Shown here: in pieces, positions 60,220-64,000 of the stretch
Layout: every line of letters begins with the position of its first letter
Position numbering within the stretch: the first letter of the stretch is position 1
Assembly (NCBI GenBank): GCA_900016675.1
Contig: LN483071.1
Coordinates: forward strand, 434,001 to 498,000
Source of the DNA: Arthrobacter saudimassiliensis
Lineage (GTDB): Bacteria; Actinomycetota; Actinomycetes; Actinomycetales; Micrococcaceae
Reading direction: 5' to 3'
Length of the DNA: 64,000 nucleotides
The notes under the pieces: generated by a model
What the model was told of the DNA's origin: nothing
Database searches by the model: none
The model's input: only the letters and a program-made list of their open reading frames with translations
Position numbers and translations under genes: made by a program

Positions 60220-61280
60220 CCGTCGAGCCACGGCAGCAGCCGGATACGGGCGCCGCCGTGCCCGGGGCGGCGCCGCAGTCCCCGCCGCGCGCAGGAACAA
60301 CCGCGGACGACGTCCCGGTGGCTCCGATGCCCGAGGACGGGATGGAACCCCTCGGCGGGGAGCCGAAGGTCGTCGCCGCCGGCGCGCTCTGCTGGCGGGT
60401 CCGTGACGGGGCGCTGCAGGTCCTGCTCATCCACCGCCCCCGGTATGACGACTGGTCCTGGCCCAAGGGCAAGCTCGACGCCGGCGAGACCACCCCCGAG
60501 TGCGCCGTGCGCGAGGTGCGGGAGGAAGTGGGCCTGCAGATCCGGCTGGGCGTGCCCCTGCCCTCGACCCGCTACCTCGTGGGTTCGGGGTTGAAGGTGG
60601 TGCACTACTGGGCGGCCAAGGTTGAGCGCGGACGGCCCGAACCGGACGGCAAGGAAGTGGATGAGGCACGCTGGCAGGATCCGGGAACCGCCCGGACCCT
60701 GCTCACGAACCCGACCGACCGGGAACCGCTCGATGCCCTCGTCAAGGCGTTCGAAGCGGGCCGGCTGGACACCTTTCCGCTGATCATCGTGCGCCATGCC
60801 AAGGCCAAGCCGCGCTCCGCCTGGTCGCGGGCCGAAGGCGACCGGCCGCTGGTGGCCACCGGGCTGCGCCAGGCGAAGGCCGTGTCGCGGCTGCTGCTGG
60901 CCTGGCGGCCCGGACGGGTGCTGACCAGCCCGTGGGTGCGCTGCGTGCAGACGGTGCGCCCCTACGTGAAGGCCGAGAACCCGCGGTTCAAGACCGTGGA
61001 CGCGGTGACCGAGCACAATGCCCGGCGCAAGCCGGGCAAGGCGCGGGCCGCCGTCGAGGGCCTGTTCGACAAGGGCAAGCCGGTGGTGCTGTGCACGCAC
61101 CGCCCGGTGCTGCCGCTGGTCTTCGAGGTCCTGGCCGGGCATATGCCGGCGGACATGGCCGGGCAGCTGCCGAAAAAGGACCCCTATCTGGCCCCCGGCG
61201 AGGCGGTCATCTGCCAGGTCAGCCGGCGCGACACGTCCCAGGTGCTTTCCCTGGAGCAGTACCGGGCCTTCGACGACTGA
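60216..61280 (+). CDS. Nudix hydrolase fused to a histidine phosphatase (MutT1 type)
   Basis: A 354-residue two-domain protein. Residues 50-185 form a Nudix domain; its box reads [20 protein letters not shown] then VGL near residue 85. Residues 185-345 form a phosphatase of the RHG family ([17 protein letters not shown]) with the second conserved histidine in [15 protein letters not shown]. Mycobacterial MutT1 has the same fusion and hydrolyses 8-oxo-dGTP and diadenosine polyphosphates. The GTG start overlaps the ppk stop, as in the ppk-mutT1 pair of Mycobacterium. Ends in a 13-base hairpin. Confidence 0.93.
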   Translation: MTVEPRQQPDTGAAVPGAAPQSPPRAGTTADDVPVAPMPEDGMEPLGGEPKVVAAGALCWRVRDGALQVLLIHRPRYDDWSWPKGKLDAGETTPECAVREVREEVGLQIRLGVPLPSTRYLVGSGLKVVHYWAAKVERGRPEPDGKEVDEARWQDPGTARTLLTNPTDREPLDALVKAFEAGRLDTFPLIIVRHAKAKPRSAWSRAEGDRPLVATGLRQAKAVSRLLLAWRPGRVLTSPWVRCVQTVRPYVKAENPRFKTVDAVTEHNARRKPGKARAAVEGLFDKGKPVVLCTHRPVLPLVFEVLAGHMPADMAGQLPKKDPYLAPGEAVICQVSRRDTSQVLSLEQYRAFDD

Positions 61281-61311
61281 GCGGGCGACGGCCGCTGTAC
61301 CGGGCGGCTGC

Positions 61312-61349
61312 CTGCCGAAGCCCGGGCGGACGCCGACGGGCTTCGGCAG
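61312..61349 (+). terminator. Hairpin after the Nudix gene
   Basis: A 13-base stem CTGCCGAAGCCCG / CGGGCTTCGGCAG with a 12-base loop, 31 bases after the stop. It lacks a T-run and lies just before the thyA promoter region, so it probably separates the two transcripts. Confidence 0.5.
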
Positions 61350-61380
61350 CCCTCAGGCTGAGCTGTTCTAGACTGTTCGG

Positions 61381-62184
61381 GTGAGCATTCCTACCCCGTA
61401 CGAAGACCTGCTGCGCGACGTGTTGGCGAACGGAACGCAGAAGTCGGACCGCACCGGCACCGGCACCCGCAGCGTGTTCGGCCGGCAGATGCGCTTTGAC
61501 CTTGCGGAGTCCTTCCCGCTGATCACCACCAAGCGCGTGCACTTCAAGTCCGTGGCCCTGGAGCTGCTCTGGTTCCTGCGCGGAGACTCCAACGTCCGCT
61601 GGCTGCAGGAGCGCGGCGTGAGCATCTGGGACGAGTGGGCCGACGACGACGGCGAGCTAGGCCCGGTCTACGGCGTGCAGTGGCGCTCCTGGCCCACCCC
61701 CGACGGCGGGCAGATCGACCAGATCGCCAAGCTCATCGACGGCCTCAAGGCCAACCCCGACTCGCGCCGGCACATCGTCACCGCCTGGAACCCGGCCGAA
61801 GTGGACAACATGGCCCTGCCGCCGTGCCACGCCATGTTCCAGTTCTACGTCGCCGACGGGCGGCTCTCCTGCCAGCTGTACCAGCGCTCCGCCGACCTGT
61901 TCCTCGGCGTGCCGTTCAACATCGCCTCCTACGCCCTGCTCACCCTGATGGTGGCCCAGCAGACCGGCCTCGAGCCCGGTGAGTTCGTGTGGACCGGCGG
62001 CGACGTGCACATCTACGACAATCACATGGACCAGGTCCACGAGCAGCTGACCCGGGAGCCGTTCCCCTATCCGCAGCTGCGCCTGGCCCGCCGGCCGGAG
62101 AGCATCTTCGACTACCGGCTGGAGGACTTCGAAGTCCTCGACTACCGGCACCATCCCGGCATCAAGGCCCCCATCGCGGTCTGA
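61381..62184 (+). CDS. thyA: Thymidylate synthase
   Basis: It methylates dUMP with methylenetetrahydrofolate. The 267-residue protein is ThyA, not ThyX. It has [20 protein letters not shown] near residue 60, the nucleophilic cysteine in [13 protein letters not shown] near 150, and [20 protein letters not shown] near 168. The GTG start at 61381 has no ribosome-binding site and follows TAGACT by six bases, which suggests a leaderless transcript. folA follows 11 bases later, so the two form a thymidylate cycle unit. Confidence 0.97.
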   Translation: MSIPTPYEDLLRDVLANGTQKSDRTGTGTRSVFGRQMRFDLAESFPLITTKRVHFKSVALELLWFLRGDSNVRWLQERGVSIWDEWADDDGELGPVYGVQWRSWPTPDGGQIDQIAKLIDGLKANPDSRRHIVTAWNPAEVDNMALPPCHAMFQFYVADGRLSCQLYQRSADLFLGVPFNIASYALLTLMVAQQTGLEPGEFVWTGGDVHIYDNHMDQVHEQLTREPFPYPQLRLARRPESIFDYRLEDFEVLDYRHHPGIKAPIAV

Positions 62185-62195
62185 AAGGACTATCC

Positions 62196-62834
62196 GTGCC
62201 CACTGAACCCACACGTTTCTTTCCCGTGCCCGCCGGGGACCAGGCAGCGGACTTCACCCTGACCGATGCCCTCGCCCGCACCGGCGGCGAGGTGCCCTCC
62301 CCCGTCATCGGCATGATCTGGGCGCAGACGGCCGATGGCGTCATCGGCGCCGGCGGCGGCATGCCCTGGCACCTGCCCGAGGACCTCGCCCATTTCAAGG
62401 CCGTGACCGAGGGCCACCCCGTGATCATGGGCCGGCGCACCTGGGAGTCCTTCCCCGAGCAGTACCGGCCGCTGCCGGGGCGGACCAACATCGTCGTCTC
62501 CTCCTCCCCGGCCCTCGGGGAGGAACTGGACGGACGGGCCGTCGTCGTCGATTCCGTGGACAAGGCGCTGGACACCGCCTGGCAGAGCCCCGGCGGCGAC
62601 GAAATCTGGCTCATCGGCGGTGCCGCCCTGTTCGAGGAGACGGCCGCGCTGGCGCACGTCGCCGTCGTGACCGTCATCGACACCACCGCCGAGGGCGACA
62701 CATTCGCCCCGCGGCTGGGCCCGGAGTGGACCTTTGTGGGCGTCAATCCCGCGAGCGGCTGGCACACCTCCGCGAACGGCCTGAACTACCGGTTCGCCCT
62801 GTGGACCCGGGCCGGGCAGGACGCCGCCGAATAG
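62196..62834 (+). CDS. folA: Dihydrofolate reductase
   Basis: It regenerates tetrahydrofolate after ThyA. I choose the GTG at 62196, preceded by AAAGGA, giving 212 residues. The DHFR domain begins near residue 38 ([20 protein letters not shown]), with [20 protein letters not shown], the NADPH segment [10 protein letters not shown] and [12 protein letters not shown] near 150. About 38 N-terminal residues before the domain are extra compared with the 160-residue family norm; a shorter start inside cannot be excluded. It is 11 bases downstream of thyA. Confidence 0.94.
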   Translation: MPTEPTRFFPVPAGDQAADFTLTDALARTGGEVPSPVIGMIWAQTADGVIGAGGGMPWHLPEDLAHFKAVTEGHPVIMGRRTWESFPEQYRPLPGRTNIVVSSSPALGEELDGRAVVVDSVDKALDTAWQSPGGDEIWLIGGAALFEETAALAHVAVVTVIDTTAEGDTFAPRLGPEWTFVGVNPASGWHTSANGLNYRFALWTRAGQDAAE

Positions 62835-62946
62835 CCGCGCCGGCCGGGCCGGCGGAACCGCCGCCGGTCCACCGCCGTCCGCTGCAGGCAGCGGAAGAGA
62901 CGTAACCGACAGACCGGGGCCGGGCCGCTGGCCTAGAATGGTCCGC

Positions 62947-64000
62947 ATGAGATCTGCAGCTTCCTCCGTGCCCACCGCAGGCTTCGTCGGCTGGCGGGGC
63001 ATGGTCGGTTCCGTCCTCATGCAGCGCATGCAGGACGAGGGCGACTTCGACCGCATCAACCCGGTGTTCTTCTCCACCTCCAACGCCGGCGGCGCAGCAC
63101 CGGCCTTCGCCGACGGCGCGGGCCCCCTGCAGGACGCCTACGACATCGAGACGCTGGCGAAGCTGCCGATCATCGTCACCACCCAGGGCGGGGACTACAC
63201 CGCCGAGGTCTTCCCCAAGCTGCGCGACGCCGGCTGGGACGGGCTGTGGATCGACGCCGCCTCCACCCTGCGGATGGACGACAGCGCAATCATTGTCCTG
63301 GATCCGGTCAACCGCGACGTGATCGACGCCGGCCTGGCCTCGGGCGTGCGGAACTTCGTCGGCGGCAACTGCACCGTCTCCTGCATGCTGATGGGCCTGG
63401 GCGGCCTGTTCCGCAACGGCCTGGTCGAGTGGGGCACCTCCATGACCTACCAGGCCGCCTCCGGCGGAGGCGCCCGGCACATGCGCGAACTGCTCAACCA
63501 GTTCGGCGCCCTCAACTCCGCCGTCGCCGCGAACCTGGCCGACCCGGCGTCGGCCATCCTGGAGATCGACCGCGCGGTGCTGGCCCAGCAGAAGGATCCG
63601 GGCATGGACTCCTCGCAGTTCGGCGTGCCGCTGGCCGGTTCCGTGATCCCGTGGATCGACGCGGACCTGGGCAACGGGCAGTCCAAGGAGGAATGGAAGG
63701 GCGGGGCCGAAACCAACAAGATCCTCGGCCGCGGCTCCGACTCGCGGATCCCCTTCGACGGGCTGTGCGTACGGATCGGTGCGATGCGTTCACACTCCCA
63801 GGCGCTGACCCTCAAGCTCACCGAAGACCTGAGCATCGCCGAGATCGAGCGGATCATCGACGCCGACAATCAGTGGGCCAAGGTCGTGCCGAACACCAAG
63901 GAGGCGACCATGGCGCAGCTGACCCCGGTCGCCGTCACGGGCACGCTCGACATTCCCGTGGGCCGCATCCGCAAGCTGGAGATGGGCCCGGAGTACATCA
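62947..64000 (+). CDS. asd: Aspartate-semialdehyde dehydrogenase, C-terminus beyond window
   Basis: It makes aspartate semialdehyde, the branch point to lysine, diaminopimelate, threonine and methionine. The frame is open from the ATG at 62947 to the right edge (351 codons). It begins [20 protein letters not shown], and has the NADP loop, [10 protein letters not shown] near 42, the nucleophilic cysteine in [12 protein letters not shown] near 138, [13 protein letters not shown] near 168, and [20 protein letters not shown]. The sequence is of the Gram-negative (E. coli) type, where the family length is about 367; perhaps 25-30 residues are missing. TAGAAT seven bases before the ATG suggests a leaderless start. 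Confidence 0.93.
   Translation, partial: MRSAASSVPTAGFVGWRGMVGSVLMQRMQDEGDFDRINPVFFSTSNAGGAAPAFADGAGPLQDAYDIETLAKLPIIVTTQGGDYTAEVFPKLRDAGWDGLWIDAASTLRMDDSAIIVLDPVNRDVIDAGLASGVRNFVGGNCTVSCMLMGLGGLFRNGLVEWGTSMTYQAASGGGARHMRELLNQFGALNSAVAANLADPASAILEIDRAVLAQQKDPGMDSSQFGVPLAGSVIPWIDADLGNGQSKEEWKGGAETNKILGRGSDSRIPFDGLCVRIGAMRSHSQALTLKLTEDLSIAEIERIIDADNQWAKVVPNTKEATMAQLTPVAVTGTLDIPVGRIRKLEMGPEYI

Overview
The window is a high-GC chromosomal segment of an actinobacterium, most likely a member of the Micrococcaceae close to Arthrobacter. The basis is the mycothiol synthase gene, a GlnR-type orphan regulator next to it, actinobacterial ribosomal protein sequences, and many genes whose -10 box lies directly in front of the start codon (predicted leaderless transcripts). 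The genus is an inference. I see no insertion sequence, phage, CRISPR array, integrase or rRNA.

Left two thirds (1-44.7 kb): this is the ribosomal/RNA polymerase super-locus, transcribed leftwards on the minus strand. Read in transcription order from the right it runs tRNA-Trp, secE, nusG, rplK, rplA, then rplJ, rplL, then rpoB, rpoC, then rpsL, rpsG, fusA, tuf, then the S10 operon (rpsJ-rplC-rplD-rplW-rplB-rpsS-rplV-rpsC-rplP-rpmC-rpsQ), and the start of the spc operon (rplN-rplX-rplE-rpsH), which leaves the window at the left edge. The order is the conserved bacterial one, but other genes interrupt it in four places: a tandem-GNAT gene broken by one in-frame stop (between rplA and rplJ), a thiolase plus a YbaK/ProX-type deacylase on the opposite strand (between rplL and rpoB), a 10-kb 4-hydroxybenzoate/protocatechuate catabolic cluster plus a hemerythrin-like gene (between rpoC and rpsL), and a 1947-residue membrane protein of unknown function (between tuf and rpsJ).

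The catabolic cluster (18.7-28.5 kb) is complete for the lower pathway: PobA makes protocatechuate from 4-hydroxybenzoate, PcaHG opens the ring, PcaB, PcaC and PcaD give 3-oxoadipate, and PcaIJ and PcaF yield succinyl-CoA and acetyl-CoA. Two IclR-family regulators frame it, and two candidate operators are visible. PcaD and PcaC are separate, overlapping genes, not the fused PcaL of many actinobacteria. No aromatic-acid transporter is present in the cluster.

Right third (44.7-64 kb): housekeeping and accessory genes. These are an aminotransferase; a two-component system whose kinase carries a PspC domain, divergent from two further PspC proteins; 6-phosphofructokinase; a GNAT-like protein; an ankyrin protein; a YgfZ-type folate-binding protein; nitrobindin; small and polytopic membrane proteins; glnR; mshD; ppk1 with a MutT1-type Nudix/phosphatase; thyA-folA; and an aspartate-semialdehyde dehydrogenase cut by the right edge.

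Points most worth a second look: a leader upstream of rpsL that can fold in two mutually exclusive ways, one ending in a terminator-like helix; a long interrupted hairpin between rpoB and rpoC; a three-half-site operator in front of pcaH; the giant membrane protein with three copies of an internal motif; the single-codon nonsense mutation in the tandem-GNAT gene; and a hemerythrin-like gene that seems to lack its first helix.
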